Source: Flavonifractor sp. An82
GTDB taxonomy: Bacteria; Bacillota; Clostridia; Oscillospirales; Oscillospiraceae
Direction of reading: 5' to 3'
DNA: 64,000 nucleotides
Assembly (NCBI RefSeq): GCF_002159265.1
Contig: NZ_NFHG01000002.1
Coordinates: forward strand, 62,001-126,000
Shown: positions 55,495 to 62,486 of the stretch, in pieces
Layout of the letters: each line of letters opens with the position of its first letter
Position numbering within the stretch: the first letter of the stretch is position 1
Position numbers and translations under genes: made by a program
The notes under the pieces: model-generated
Databases searched by the model: none
What the model saw: only the letters and a program-made list of their open reading frames with translations
Told to the model about the DNA's origin: nothing

Positions 55495-55983
55495 GTGGAG
55501 CCCAGGAGCCTGGAGGAGCTCTATCAACGATATGCCGGAGAGCTGTATCTTTATGCGTTTTCCCTCTGTCAGGACCGGTCCCAGGCCCAGGACCTGATGA
55601 GCGAGGCCTTTTGCCGGGCCCTTCTCTCCCTGGAGGGGGAAGAGGACGGCTGGAAGGGCTGGCTGTTCAAGGTGTGCCGCAACCTGTGGCTGGACCAGTG
55701 CCGCCGCCAAAGGCACCTGACCGGGGAGCCCCCCGACCCGGAGCGGCTGACGGGGGAGGACGACCTGCTGGAGGACCTGATCCGGGAGGAGACCCGGCGG
55801 ACGGTCTATGGGGCGGTGCAGCAGCTGGCCCCTTTGGACCGGGAGATCATCACCTTATATTATTATGGAGAATTGTCCCTGAAAGAAGTGGGGGCGGCCA
55901 TGGGCATCAGCCCCGGCGCGGCCCGGACCATGCTGTGCCGGGCCCGTAAAAAGCTCAAGACCAGATTGGAGGGAGCGCTATGA
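55495..55983 (+). CDS. ECF-type RNA polymerase sigma factor
   Basis: This 162-residue sigma factor has region 2 (AQDLMSEAFCRALLSL, GWLFKVCRNLWLDQCRR) and region 4 (LSLKEVGAAMGISPGAARTM). GTG 55495 was chosen because GGGGGGAGGAGC precedes it; GTG 55477 is an alternative. The stop overlaps the next gene by ATGA, so the pair is translationally coupled. Confidence 0.88.
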   Translation: MEPRSLEELYQRYAGELYLYAFSLCQDRSQAQDLMSEAFCRALLSLEGEEDGWKGWLFKVCRNLWLDQCRRQRHLTGEPPDPERLTGEDDLLEDLIREETRRTVYGAVQQLAPLDREIITLYYYGELSLKEVGAAMGISPGAARTMLCRARKKLKTRLEGAL

Positions 55984-57242
55984 CATTCCGGGAATTGTTG
56001 GAGAAATACAAAAATGGCACCGCTACCGAGGCCGAACGGGCCATGGTGGAGGCGGAGCTGGAGAAGAGCGAGGCCATTGCCGACTACCTGGCTGAGGGCC
56101 TGGAGGCGCTGGAGGAGGGGGGAGAGACCCTGTCTGACTCCGGCGCGGAGGTAAAGAAGGTAAAGCGGACGATGAACAGACGGCTGCGCCGCACCGCCCT
56201 GTGGGCGGCGGCCATTGTGCTGGCAGTGGTGCTGGCGGTGCAGTTTGTGGTCAATCCTCTGGTGTCCTCCTTTTATTATCAGCCCAATGTCCGGACGGTG
56301 GGGCAGGATGAGGAGCGGAATGCCGAAGCTGCTATGAGGTACGCCGCAGGAGATGATGTGGAGGTGGATCTGACAGCCCTTTATGAGCTGCTGGTGCCGG
56401 GGCAGACGCCTATGGACGTTCAGGTGGACGCCGAGGGCTTTGGGCGCTACACGCTTACCTATCAGACGGAGGATGGACTGACGGGGGACATGCTGCCGGT
56501 GACCCAGAAGCTGCGGCCCGGTACCTACGACACTCAGATGCAGAGCAGGTGGGGGAACTATGAACTGGGCTGGTTGGATTTCGTGGCCCCGGCGTCCCAG
56601 GAGGAAAGAGAGTCCGGGGATGAAATAGACCATCTGTCTCAGCTGCCTGAGACCTCCTTTGTTACCGCTTGGGTCCATTTCCCCGAGGACCTGACCTGCG
56701 TGCAGTTTGGACAGCTGGCGGAATCCTATGATTTGGACCGCGACAACCGGATCTTCTTCCGCTGGGCAGGGGTGCGGGTGTCCGATTTTAATGAGGATAC
56801 AGGGCGGATGAGTCATTTCCTGGGTGTGATCCCCGAAGAAGCTGCCAAGGAACAGGCAAGGGTATCGCCTGCCTGGGAGACATATCCTCTGTTTGATTAC
56901 CATCAATACTTTGCCGAAAATGGGTTTGATTCCATTGGGAACAACCGCGGCGCCAACAGCGGCTACCAGATGGAGACCCATTTCCAGAGTGTACTTGCCT
57001 ATGCGGCGGACCGCTCCGAGGCGGTGGAGGCGCTGGTGGGGACCATCTATGAGGAGGCGCTGTGGAACTTTGACGCCGCTCAGAGTTACGTGGAGGAGCA
57101 CGGAGTCAGGATCGGCGGCGCTCTGGTATACGCCGAGCCCAAGGCGCTGCTGCGGATGTGGGAGAGAGGAGAGATCGACGGCCTGTCTCTGGAAGAGGTC
57201 CTGCCCTCCCGCTACTCCGCCAGAGCAGAATTCCAGCGCTAA
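55980..57242 (+). CDS. Anti-sigma factor with sigma-regulator N and C domains
   Basis: This 420-residue membrane protein has a cytoplasmic N-terminal region (about 1-70, with FRELLEKYKNGTATEAERAM, a zinc-finger-less anti-sigma start), one transmembrane helix (about 74-93), and an extracytoplasmic domain resembling Sigma_reg_N/Sigma_reg_C proteins (for example VTAWVHFPEDLT and FFRWAGVRVSD). It is expected to hold the upstream sigma factor inactive until an envelope signal is sensed. The signal is unknown. Confidence 0.78.
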   Translation: MTFRELLEKYKNGTATEAERAMVEAELEKSEAIADYLAEGLEALEEGGETLSDSGAEVKKVKRTMNRRLRRTALWAAAIVLAVVLAVQFVVNPLVSSFYYQPNVRTVGQDEERNAEAAMRYAAGDDVEVDLTALYELLVPGQTPMDVQVDAEGFGRYTLTYQTEDGLTGDMLPVTQKLRPGTYDTQMQSRWGNYELGWLDFVAPASQEERESGDEIDHLSQLPETSFVTAWVHFPEDLTCVQFGQLAESYDLDRDNRIFFRWAGVRVSDFNEDTGRMSHFLGVIPEEAAKEQARVSPAWETYPLFDYHQYFAENGFDSIGNNRGANSGYQMETHFQSVLAYAADRSEAVEALVGTIYEEALWNFDAAQSYVEEHGVRIGGALVYAEPKALLRMWERGEIDGLSLEEVLPSRYSARAEFQR

Positions 57243-57250
57243 AAAGTACT

Positions 57251-57279
57251 TTGACGAAATCCTCCAACTGTATTATACT
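57251..57279 (+). promoter_or_regulatory. Promoter of the cytidylate kinase-like gene
   Basis: TTGACG (57251-57256), a 17-base spacer and TATACT (57274-57279), 25 bases before the start codon. Confidence 0.7.
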
Positions 57280-57303
57280 AAAGTCAGGATTGGAGGTGTC
57301 CTT

Positions 57304-57900
57304 ATGAAACACATCGTCATTACCATTGGTCGTGAATACGGTTCCGGCGGACGGCTCATCGCCAAGAAGCTGTCCGAGGACATGGGTATCACGTTCTACG
57401 ACAAACAGCTGATCTCCGACGTGGCCAAGAAGACCGGCTTCTCCGAGCACTTCATCCGCAATGCCGAGCATCAGCGCCCCACCAACAGCTTCCTCTACGA
57501 CCTCTACACCAGCGTCCAGACCCCTTCGGTCCCCGACCAGGTGTTCATTGCCCAGGCCAAGATCATTAAGGAGGCTGCCGCCCGGGAGTCCTGCGTCATT
57601 GTGGGCCGCTGCGCCGACTATATCCTCCGGGATCAGCCCAACTGCCTCAAGGTGTTCATCAACGCGCCCCTGGACCAGCGGATCCGCCGGGCCCGGGAGG
57701 AGTATGGTGTGCAGGAGGCCAATCTGGAGAGCTTTGTCATGCGCCAGGATAAGGCCAGAGCCTCCTATTATAACTACTTTGCCACCGGCCGCTGGGGCCA
57801 GAGCCGGGAGTACGACCTGTGCATCAACAGCCGCATCGGTATCGATGCCGCCGTGGAGGTCATCCGGGCCGCCGCCGAGGCCATTACGGAAGCGCCCTAA
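57304..57900 (+). CDS. Cytidylate kinase-like family protein
   Basis: This 198-residue protein starts MKHIVITIGREYGSGGRLIA, a P-loop variant of the cytidylate kinase-like family, followed by LSEDMGITFYDKQLI. It differs from canonical CMP kinase Cmk in length and core motifs and is common in Clostridia, where its substrate is unclear. ATG 57304 follows TTGGAGGTGTCCTT. It has its own promoter and terminator. Confidence 0.88.
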   Translation: MKHIVITIGREYGSGGRLIAKKLSEDMGITFYDKQLISDVAKKTGFSEHFIRNAEHQRPTNSFLYDLYTSVQTPSVPDQVFIAQAKIIKEAAARESCVIVGRCADYILRDQPNCLKVFINAPLDQRIRRAREEYGVQEANLESFVMRQDKARASYYNYFATGRWGQSREYDLCINSRIGIDAAVEVIRAAAEAITEAP

Positions 57901-57912
57901 ATGTGAGATCAG

Positions 57913-57953
57913 AAGCTGTACCCGCTGCGCCCCAGCGGGTACAGCTTTTTTGC
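57913..57953 (+). terminator. Terminator of the cytidylate kinase-like gene
   Basis: AAGCTGTACCCGCTG and CAGCGGGTACAGCTT around CGCCC, followed by TTTTTT. Confidence 0.9.
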
Positions 57954-58002
57954 GGCCAAAAATCGGATAAATTGTGAACAAAAATTGTTTCTTGTGTGAA
58001 CT

Positions 58003-58029
58003 TTAGCGCTCTTGGCTTGACAGTGCTAA
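58003..58029 (+). promoter_or_regulatory. CIRCE-like HrcA operator of hsp20
   Basis: TTAGCGCTC, nine bases, CAGTGCTAA: two mismatches from the CIRCE consensus TTAGCACTC-N9-GAGTGCTAA. It overlaps the -35 hexamer of a consensus promoter, so HrcA binding would block transcription. Confidence 0.8.
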
Positions 58030-58044
58030 TTCTGGTGTTATAAT
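58017..58044 (+). promoter_or_regulatory. Consensus promoter of hsp20
   Basis: TTGACA (58017-58022), 16 bases, TATAAT (58039-58044). A leader of about 160 bases follows before the start codon, with nothing recognisable except GC-rich short hairpins. Confidence 0.85.
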
Positions 58045-58211
58045 AAGGGTGTCCTTAAGAGAGGGGCCCAACAGGAGCCCATCCCGGGACAAAAAAGAAC
58101 CGAAACATCCGGCCGGTACACCGCCGTCCGGAACAGGTAACAGAAGCTCGCCACCGCGAGGGTTCCATCCCCCCAGCTACGAGCCGTCGATGATGAATGG
58201 AGGTATGACTT

Positions 58212-58655
58212 ATGTTACCTAGCCTGTTTGGTGAGAATCTGTTTGACGACTTTTTCCAGGATCCCTTTGACAGAATGCCCGATATGTTTGCCCACAACCC
58301 GCTGTATGGCAAGCACGGCAAGAACCTGATGAAGACCGACGTGCGGGAGACTGAAAACACCTATGAGTTGGATGTGGACCTGCCCGGCTTCAAAAAGGAT
58401 GAGGTACAGCTGGAGCTGAAGGACGGCTGTCTGACCATCAGCGCCGCCAAGGGTCTGGACAAGGACGAGGAGGAGAAGAATGGCCGCTATCTGCGCCGGG
58501 AGCGCTATGCCGGTCAGTGCAGCCGCAGCTTCTATGTGGGCGAGCAGGTGGAGCCCAAGGATGTGTCCGCCAAGTTTGAGGACGGCATCCTGAAGATCAC
58601 TCTGCCCAAGGCGGTCCAACAGCTGCCTGTGAATCACACCATCGCCATCGAGTAA
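58212..58655 (+). CDS. hsp20: Hsp20/alpha-crystallin small heat shock protein
   Basis: This 147-residue chaperone has the alpha-crystallin domain (about 40-135), with YELDVDLPGFKKDEVQLELK and the strand motif FEDGILKITLPK. The N-terminal part is Phe/Asp-rich (LFDDFFQDPFDRM). It prevents aggregation of unfolding proteins. TGGAGGTATGACTT precedes the ATG. The CIRCE-like site and consensus promoter upstream indicate heat-shock control by HrcA. Confidence 0.94.
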   Translation: MLPSLFGENLFDDFFQDPFDRMPDMFAHNPLYGKHGKNLMKTDVRETENTYELDVDLPGFKKDEVQLELKDGCLTISAAKGLDKDEEEKNGRYLRRERYAGQCSRSFYVGEQVEPKDVSAKFEDGILKITLPKAVQQLPVNHTIAIE

Positions 58656-58665
58656 ACAGTACAGG

Positions 58666-58698
58666 AAGCGCCCGCCGCAGCTGCGGCGGGCGCTTTTT
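58666..58698 (+). terminator. Terminator of hsp20
   Basis: A perfect 30-base palindrome with arms AAGCGCCCGCCGCAG and complement, followed by a short T-run. Confidence 0.85.
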
Positions 58699-58724
58699 CG
58701 CTTAAAACTTTACGGAGAGAGCGC

Positions 58725-58754
58725 TTGAATCCATATTGTCCTCTGTGTTATGAT
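58725..58754 (+). promoter_or_regulatory. Promoter of the membrane XRE regulator gene
   Basis: TTGAAT (58725-58730), 18 bases, TATGAT (58749-58754). The start codon is 130 bases downstream. Confidence 0.55.
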
Positions 58755-58883
58755 GGGTTTACCGTTTGGGTGCCTTCGCAACCACTGGTTGCGGAAATTC
58801 CAGCCGGACTTGATAGCAGGAAACCGACTGTTCTGGTAGGCTGGGATCATCCGGAAAGGCCGGAGGAAAGGAAGGCGAACCAT

Positions 58884-59249
58884 ATGACATTGGGAGAACG
58901 GATTCAGAGCTATCGGAAGCGGGCCGGACTGTCCCAGGAGGCTCTGGCCGAGCAGCTGGGGGTGTCCCGGCAGGCGGTCAGCAAATGGGAGGTAGATGCC
59001 GCCCAGCCGGAATTGGACAAGGTAGTGGCTTTGGCAAAGCTGTTCGGGATCACCACCGACCAGCTTTTGCTGGGTGCCATGCCGGACCCTCAGTTTGTGG
59101 AGAAGGGCGCTCCCGAAAAAAATCCGCCCCGCTGGTATCTGCTGGGCATCCTGCCCCTGGCCCTGGGGGGCTACCTGCTGGTGCGGGGGCTGATGTCGCT
59201 GATCACTACAGTGAGTTTTTTGCAGATGATGCGTCTGCCGGTAGGATAA
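58884..59249 (+). CDS. XRE-family regulator with C-terminal membrane helix
   Basis: This 121-residue protein has an N-terminal Cro/C1 domain (MTLGERIQSYRKRAGLSQEA, then LAEQLGVSRQAVSKWE) followed by a linker and a hydrophobic C-terminus (about 87-110, WYLLGILPLALGGYLLVRGL). Such membrane-tethered XRE proteins are common in Clostridia; their signals are unknown. ATG 58884 follows AAAGGAAGGCG. A 56-residue membrane protein follows 13 bases downstream. Confidence 0.85.
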   Translation: MTLGERIQSYRKRAGLSQEALAEQLGVSRQAVSKWEVDAAQPELDKVVALAKLFGITTDQLLLGAMPDPQFVEKGAPEKNPPRWYLLGILPLALGGYLLVRGLMSLITTVSFLQMMRLPVG

Positions 59250-59262
59250 GGAGGGGGAAACC

Positions 59263-59433
59263 ATGAGCGCTGATCTTGAGCTTTATTATAATGGTATCGG
59301 TTCTATGGCGTGGGCCATTTACCTGCCCCTCATCATACAGATCGTGGTGGGCGCGGCCCTGGCGGCGGCAGGTATTCTGATCCTGGTGGTGGGGCATCGA
59401 AAGTATACCCGCCGCAGAAAAGGTGAGCTGTGA
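59263..59433 (+). CDS. Small membrane protein, 56 residues
   Basis: The product begins MSADLELYYNGIGSMAWAIY, contains one long hydrophobic helix (about 18-43, [20 protein letters not shown]) and ends with a basic tail HRKYTRRRKGEL, giving a clear inside-positive topology. AAGGAGGGGGAAACC is an excellent ribosome binding site. It is co-transcribed with the membrane-anchored XRE protein and may be its partner. Function unknown. Confidence 0.7.
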   Translation: MSADLELYYNGIGSMAWAIYLPLIIQIVVGAALAAAGILILVVGHRKYTRRRKGEL

Positions 59434-59462
59434 AAAAACTTTTTCTAAATTGAAAAAAAGAC

Positions 59463-59491
59463 TTGACGGGAAAGTTAAGTTGTGCTATCTT
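59463..59491 (+). promoter_or_regulatory. Promoter of the rubrerythrin gene
   Basis: TTGACG (59463-59468), 17 bases, TATCTT (59486-59491). Confidence 0.65.
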
Positions 59492-59500
59492 TATATCAGA

Positions 59501-59513
59501 AATGATAATCATT
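59501..59513 (+). promoter_or_regulatory. Fur/PerR-like box at the rubrerythrin promoter
   Basis: AATGATAATCATT, a perfect 6-1-6 palindrome identical to the core of the Fur consensus, located at or just after the predicted transcription start. It fits iron- or peroxide-dependent repression. Confidence 0.7.
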
Positions 59514-59579
59514 ACTGATTAGCACTTCCGCTAAACCAAGATCAAATAAAATAAAAATTCAATTTAGGAGGAAAATCAC

Positions 59580-60122
59580 ATGAAAAAGTGGGTCTGCTCT
59601 GTTTGCGGTTATGTTCACGAAGGGGATTCCGCCCCTGATTTCTGCCCCATCTGCAAGGCTCCCAAGGAGAAGTTCGTGCTCCAGGGCGGCGACAAGACCT
59701 GGGCTTCTGAGCACGTTGTGGGCGTAGCCAAGGGTGCTCCCGAGGAGATCATCCAGGGCCTGCGTGAGAACTTCCAGGGCGAGTGCTCTGAGGTTGGTAT
59801 GTACCTGGCCATGGCCCGCGTGGCTCACCGCGAGGGCTATCCCGAGATCGGCCTGTACTGGGAGAAGGCCGCCTACGAGGAGGCTGAGCACGCTGCCAAG
59901 TTTGCCGAGCTGCTGGGCGAGGTCGTGACCGACTCCACCAAGAAGAACCTGGAGATGCGTGTTGACGCCGAGAACGGCGCTACCGCCGGCAAGACCGAGC
60001 TGGCTAAGCTGGCCAAGCAGCACAACCTGGATGCCATCCACGACACCGTGCACGAGATGGCTCGCGACGAGGCCCGCCATGGCAAGGCTTTCGAGGGCCT
60101 GCTGAAGCGCTACTTCGGCTAA
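59580..60122 (+). CDS. rbr: Rubrerythrin, N-terminal rubredoxin type (reverse rubrerythrin)
   Basis: This 180-residue protein has an N-terminal rubredoxin-like Fe(SCys)4 site (CSVC at 6-9 and CPIC at 22-25) followed by a diiron ferritin-like domain with [28 protein letters not shown] and [11 protein letters not shown]. This domain order is that of reverse rubrerythrins, NADH-linked peroxidases in anaerobes. AGGAGGAAAATCAC precedes the ATG. The Fur/PerR-like box fits an oxidative-stress role. Confidence 0.94.
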   Translation: MKKWVCSVCGYVHEGDSAPDFCPICKAPKEKFVLQGGDKTWASEHVVGVAKGAPEEIIQGLRENFQGECSEVGMYLAMARVAHREGYPEIGLYWEKAAYEEAEHAAKFAELLGEVVTDSTKKNLEMRVDAENGATAGKTELAKLAKQHNLDAIHDTVHEMARDEARHGKAFEGLLKRYFG

Positions 60123-60159
60123 TCTAAACCGGATAAATCGCAACAATCAAGCACTTTTT

Positions 60160-60194
60160 GAGAGGGAATCGGGAAACCGGTTCCCTCTCTTTTT
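60160..60194 (+). terminator. Terminator of rubrerythrin
   Basis: GAGAGGGAA and TTCCCTCTC flank a short CGG/CCG inner stem with GAAA loop, followed by TTTTT. Confidence 0.85.
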
Positions 60195-60255
60195 CTTATC
60201 TCCTTGTACAAAAATGGTACATGAAGCTTTTCAGGCCCCATGTTCTCTCTTCAAG

Positions 60256-60273
60256 TGGTACAAACATGTACCA
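60256..60273. repeat. TGGTACA/TGTACCA inverted repeat
   Basis: Perfect 7-bp arms around AACA; related GTACA and GGTACAT words lie at 60205 and 60216. The region 60195-60408 shows no gene. Confidence 0.4.
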
Positions 60274-60408
60274 TTTCGTATCTCTATGATACCCCTGAAT
60301 CCATTGAAATACAAGCATTTCAGAGCATCTTGAAGGCAAGAAAAATACATCTTTGAAACAGGAAAATAACATCTTTCAGGCATCTTTTTAGCTGCCATTT
60401 TTTGAGGG

Positions 60409-60437
60409 AAAGCACGGTTGATTTTTGACCGTGCTTT
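60409..60437 (+). terminator. Orphan terminator
   Basis: AAAGCACGGT and ACCGTGCTTT around a 9-base loop, followed by TTTCTTTT. No gene directly upstream; it may end a small untranslated transcript or be left from a deleted gene. Confidence 0.6.
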
Positions 60438-60558
60438 TTCTTTTACTTCAAAGCATCAGTACCATTATAACGACACGTGGCTATTCTGGAAATGCTATAC
60501 TAAAGTCACAAAAGAGATGAGGAACACAAAACCTCACGAACAGAAAGGAAGAGTAAAA

Positions 60559-60726
60559 ATGTAATCTGAGCGCATTATGATTTTGGTTTGGGCCGATTTG
60601 AACAAGCGAAAGATTTATGTTCCCCGCAAACTCATGGAGCGAGTACACATTCTGAATAGCGCCGAGGCGCAGTTGTACTTTACTTATCGAAACCGCTACC
60701 CCGACTTTGAGGTTATGGTAGGTTGA
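60559..60726 (+). pseudogene. Small mobile-element gene with stop at codon 2
   Basis: A good ribosome binding site (AAAGGAAGAG) precedes ATG 60559, but the next codon is TAA. The frame then continues SERIM and, from ATG 60577, MILVWADLNKRKIYVPRKLM, ERVHILNSAEAQLYFTYRNR, YPDFEVMVG, ending at 60726. The sequence is clearly protein-like. Either translation starts at 60577 (49 residues) without a good ribosome binding site, or the gene was inactivated. Family not recognised. Confidence 0.5.
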
Positions 60727-60842
60727 GTGAGTACCAATAAAACGACTTACGACTGTCCCGCCCCTGCTATAATAAGACCATAAAGAACAGGGAAGCAAAG
60801 CCCTGAAAAACAAAAAATATTTATAAAAAGGAGATTATTACC

Positions 60843-61343
60843 ATGACTAACCTGACCATCAACAACAAGGCCCGCACCATCGAGATGACCAAGAAGTTTG
60901 AGAAAGCCGCCAGCCGCTTCGGTTCCGACGAGTACAAGGCGCTCCAGGAGGCCCGCAGGGACAACCCCACTTACAAGGTCATTGTCAAGACCAGCACCGC
61001 CAAGAGCAAAGAGAACTTCAAGGGCCTGACCTACGATTACATGAAGAAGTACATTGCCGCCCACGACGACAAGGACAAGACCATCATGGCCGAGTTTGAA
61101 ATGCTCCGGGGCACCTCTGCTGAGGCGAAGGAAATGAACGCCGCCGCCCGTCCCTACTCTGCCTCATTTTTGCAGTTAATTCCGTCCCCGGTCGTGTTCT
61201 CCGTAATTTATCAGCGGTCGGGAAAACACCCAAGAAAAGCCGCCGCCAGAAATTACAACTGCATTTTCCCGGAACCATCCCCCGCCGCCGAGAGGTGCTT
61301 TCATGTTCCGTTCCACCGGGGGTACTCCCGGCCTACCCTTTGA
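60843..61343 (+). CDS. Conserved mobile-element protein, probably C-terminally truncated
   Basis: The first about 105 residues (MTNLTINNKARTIEMTKKFE, ASRFGSDEYKALQEARRDNP, LTYDYMKKYIAAHDD) resemble a small protein common in clostridial conjugative elements. After AEAKEMNAAARPYSAS the remaining 50 residues change to a Pro/Arg-rich, non-globular sequence with no similarity to the start, so the original 3' end seems to have been replaced by unrelated DNA. AAAAGGAGATTATTACC is a strong ribosome binding site. Function unknown. Confidence 0.6.
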   Translation: MTNLTINNKARTIEMTKKFEKAASRFGSDEYKALQEARRDNPTYKVIVKTSTAKSKENFKGLTYDYMKKYIAAHDDKDKTIMAEFEMLRGTSAEAKEMNAAARPYSASFLQLIPSPVVFSVIYQRSGKHPRKAAARNYNCIFPEPSPAAERCFHVPFHRGYSRPTL

Positions 61344-61381
61344 CCTTCTTGTGAGGGAAATTGCCAGCCGCTCGTGATCTG

Positions 61382-61414
61382 CGGTTCCGCTCCAAATTGA
61401 AAGTGCACTTTCAA
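61382..61414. repeat. Direct repeat copy 1 flanking the toxin-antitoxin module
   Basis: Holds a 21-base word CGGTTCCGCTCCAAATTGAA(A) repeated exactly at 62083-62103, and a perfect palindrome TTGAAAGTG/CACTTTCAA (61397-61414). The repeats lie 701 bases apart on either side of the toxin-antitoxin genes. Confidence 0.6.
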
Positions 61415-61432
61415 ACATGAATACTATGTAAA

Positions 61433-61464
61433 TTTACGCGCAAAGTATTGATATTGCGCGTAAA
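61433..61464. promoter_or_regulatory. Operator of the toxin-antitoxin module
   Basis: Perfect 11-bp inverted repeat TTTACGCGCAA-N10-TTGCGCGTAAA. It overlaps the -35 region of the predicted promoter, as expected for autoregulation by antitoxin or the complex. Confidence 0.75.
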
Positions 61465-61476
61465 AAGGAATAGAAT
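61448..61476 (+). promoter_or_regulatory. Promoter of the toxin-antitoxin module
   Basis: TTGATA (61448-61453), 17 bases, TAGAAT (61471-61476), 28 bases upstream of the antitoxin start. Confidence 0.7.
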
Positions 61477-61504
61477 AGTAGTGCCATAGAAAGGAGTGGT
61501 CACA

Positions 61505-61783
61505 ATGGCAGAAACGACAAACCTCAATATCCGCATTGACAAAGACCTGAAAGAGCGTGCCGAAGCTGTCTTTGCCGACATGGGTATGAGCATGACAACG
61601 GCCTTTAATATCTTTGTGCGCCAGACCTTGCGGCAGGGCAAAATTCCCTTTGAGATTTACGCAGACCCATTTTACAGCGACAGCAACATGCGGGCATTGG
61701 ACAACAGTATCAAGCAGGCCGGGCAGGGCAAGGTGGTAGTCAAGTCTATGGACGAGTTGGAGCAGCTTGCCGATGGGGACTAA
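61505..61783 (+). CDS. RelB/DinJ family antitoxin
   Basis: This 92-residue protein has an N-terminal ribbon-helix-helix DNA-binding domain, NLNIRIDKDLKERAEAVFAD followed by MGMSMTTAFNIFVRQTLRQG, and a C-terminal acidic tail that would bind the toxin. ATG 61505 follows AAAGGAGTGG. The toxin gene overlaps its end by 11 bases. The 11-bp palindrome upstream is a likely binding site. Confidence 0.92.
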   Translation: MAETTNLNIRIDKDLKERAEAVFADMGMSMTTAFNIFVRQTLRQGKIPFEIYADPFYSDSNMRALDNSIKQAGQGKVVVKSMDELEQLADGD

Positions 61784-62039
61784 CATCACATTCACGGAAC
61801 AGGCGTTTGAAGAATACCTGTCATGGCAGGGACGGGACAGAAAAACGCTGAAAAAGATAAATGCCTTGTTGAAGGACATTTGCAGAAGTCCGTTTGAAGG
61901 GATTGGCAAGCCAGAGCCATTGAAGGAAATCTTGTCAGGCTATTGGAGCCGACGCATTGACGATACGAACAGGCTTGTTTATCGTATGGTCGATGGACAG
62001 GTCGAAGTTTATCAATACAAAGGCCATTATGACGATTGA
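61773..62039 (+). CDS. yoeB: Txe/YoeB family toxin (ribosome-dependent mRNA endonuclease)
   Basis: This 88-residue toxin shows YLSWQGRDRKTLKKINALLK, CRSPFEGIGKPEPLK with the catalytic Glu, LSGYWSRRID with the catalytic Arg, and the C-terminal His of GHYDD. The family cleaves mRNA at the ribosomal A site. It is read from ATG 61773, inside the antitoxin gene in another frame. YoeB toxins often pair with YefM-type antitoxins; here the partner is RelB/DinJ-type. Confidence 0.92.
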   Translation: MGTNITFTEQAFEEYLSWQGRDRKTLKKINALLKDICRSPFEGIGKPEPLKEILSGYWSRRIDDTNRLVYRMVDGQVEVYQYKGHYDD

Positions 62040-62043
62040 GTGA

Positions 62044-62076
62044 GTGAAGCGGAGTTGCCAGCCGCTTCACTTTTTT
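62044..62076 (+). terminator. Terminator of the toxin-antitoxin module
   Basis: GTGAAGCGG and CCGCTTCAC around AGTTGCCAG, followed by TTTTTT. Confidence 0.8.
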
Positions 62077-62082
62077 GTTGTC

Positions 62083-62115
62083 CGGTTCCGCTCCAAATTG
62101 AAACTACACTTTCAA
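62083..62115. repeat. Direct repeat copy 2 flanking the toxin-antitoxin module
   Basis: Second copy of the 21-base word at 61382-61402, followed by a degenerate form of the palindrome (TTGAAACTACACTTTCAA). Confidence 0.6.
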
Positions 62116-62140
62116 AACCAGATCTCCACGCACAAGAATT

Positions 62141-62239
62141 CAACTTGTAAGAAAAACCGACAACTCTGAAACAACTTTTGAGAAGTAGCGGCAACTTCCA
62201 ATTATCCAGCAACAACTTTTAGAGTAAAGGCAACAACTT
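62141..62239. repeat. Helically phased CAACTT array
   Basis: CAACTT or CAACTC begins at 62141, 62161, 62172, 62192, 62213 and 62234. The steps are 20, 11, 20, 21 and 21 bases, multiples of one DNA turn, all on the same strand. The array ends 41 bases before a perfect consensus promoter. This is the layout of cooperative regulator sites or iterons. Confidence 0.65.
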
Positions 62240-62279
62240 TGTTGCAGAATGAGGCAAATTTGAGGCCGAAACCGTTTCT

Positions 62280-62308
62280 TTGACATAAAAAAATTTTTAT
62301 GTTATAAT
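62280..62308 (+). promoter_or_regulatory. Perfect consensus promoter
   Basis: TTGACA (62280-62285), 17 bases, TATAAT (62303-62308), upstream of the structured RNA and the chimeric frame. Confidence 0.9.
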
Positions 62309-62350
62309 ATTTACAGAAAAAGGAAAAAGAGATTTATAATTTATCATTCC

Positions 62351-62486
62351 CTTTGTAGGCTTAAACAAGCAGTAGGATAAAGGCGTTGCGGCCTTCCATC
62401 TTGTAGAGCGCTTCCGTTCTATGCTTCCGGGCAGCAACGCCAAGTGCTGGCAACACGCTTCCTACTGTTTGCTTAAATCTACAAAG
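62351..62486 (+). ncRNA. Long-stem structured RNA leader, candidate
   Basis: A 27-bp outer stem pairs 62351-62377 with 62460-62486 (two mismatches, two wobbles). Inside it GGCGTTGC (62382-62389) pairs exactly with GCAACGCC (62434-62441), leaving a further central domain. It lies directly downstream of a perfect promoter and just upstream of a ribosome binding site, so it is either a regulatory leader or an independent RNA. The length and compensating wobbles suggest a conserved structure. Family not recognised. Confidence 0.55.

Noticed and set aside
61176-61418. 80-codon minus-strand frame next to the toxin-antitoxin module
   Set aside because: No start signal and an unlikely composition; it overlaps the toxin-antitoxin flanking repeat.
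62351-62486. Retron msr-msd RNA or group II intron fragment
   Set aside because: No reverse transcriptase follows, and no intron domain V-like hairpin is visible.
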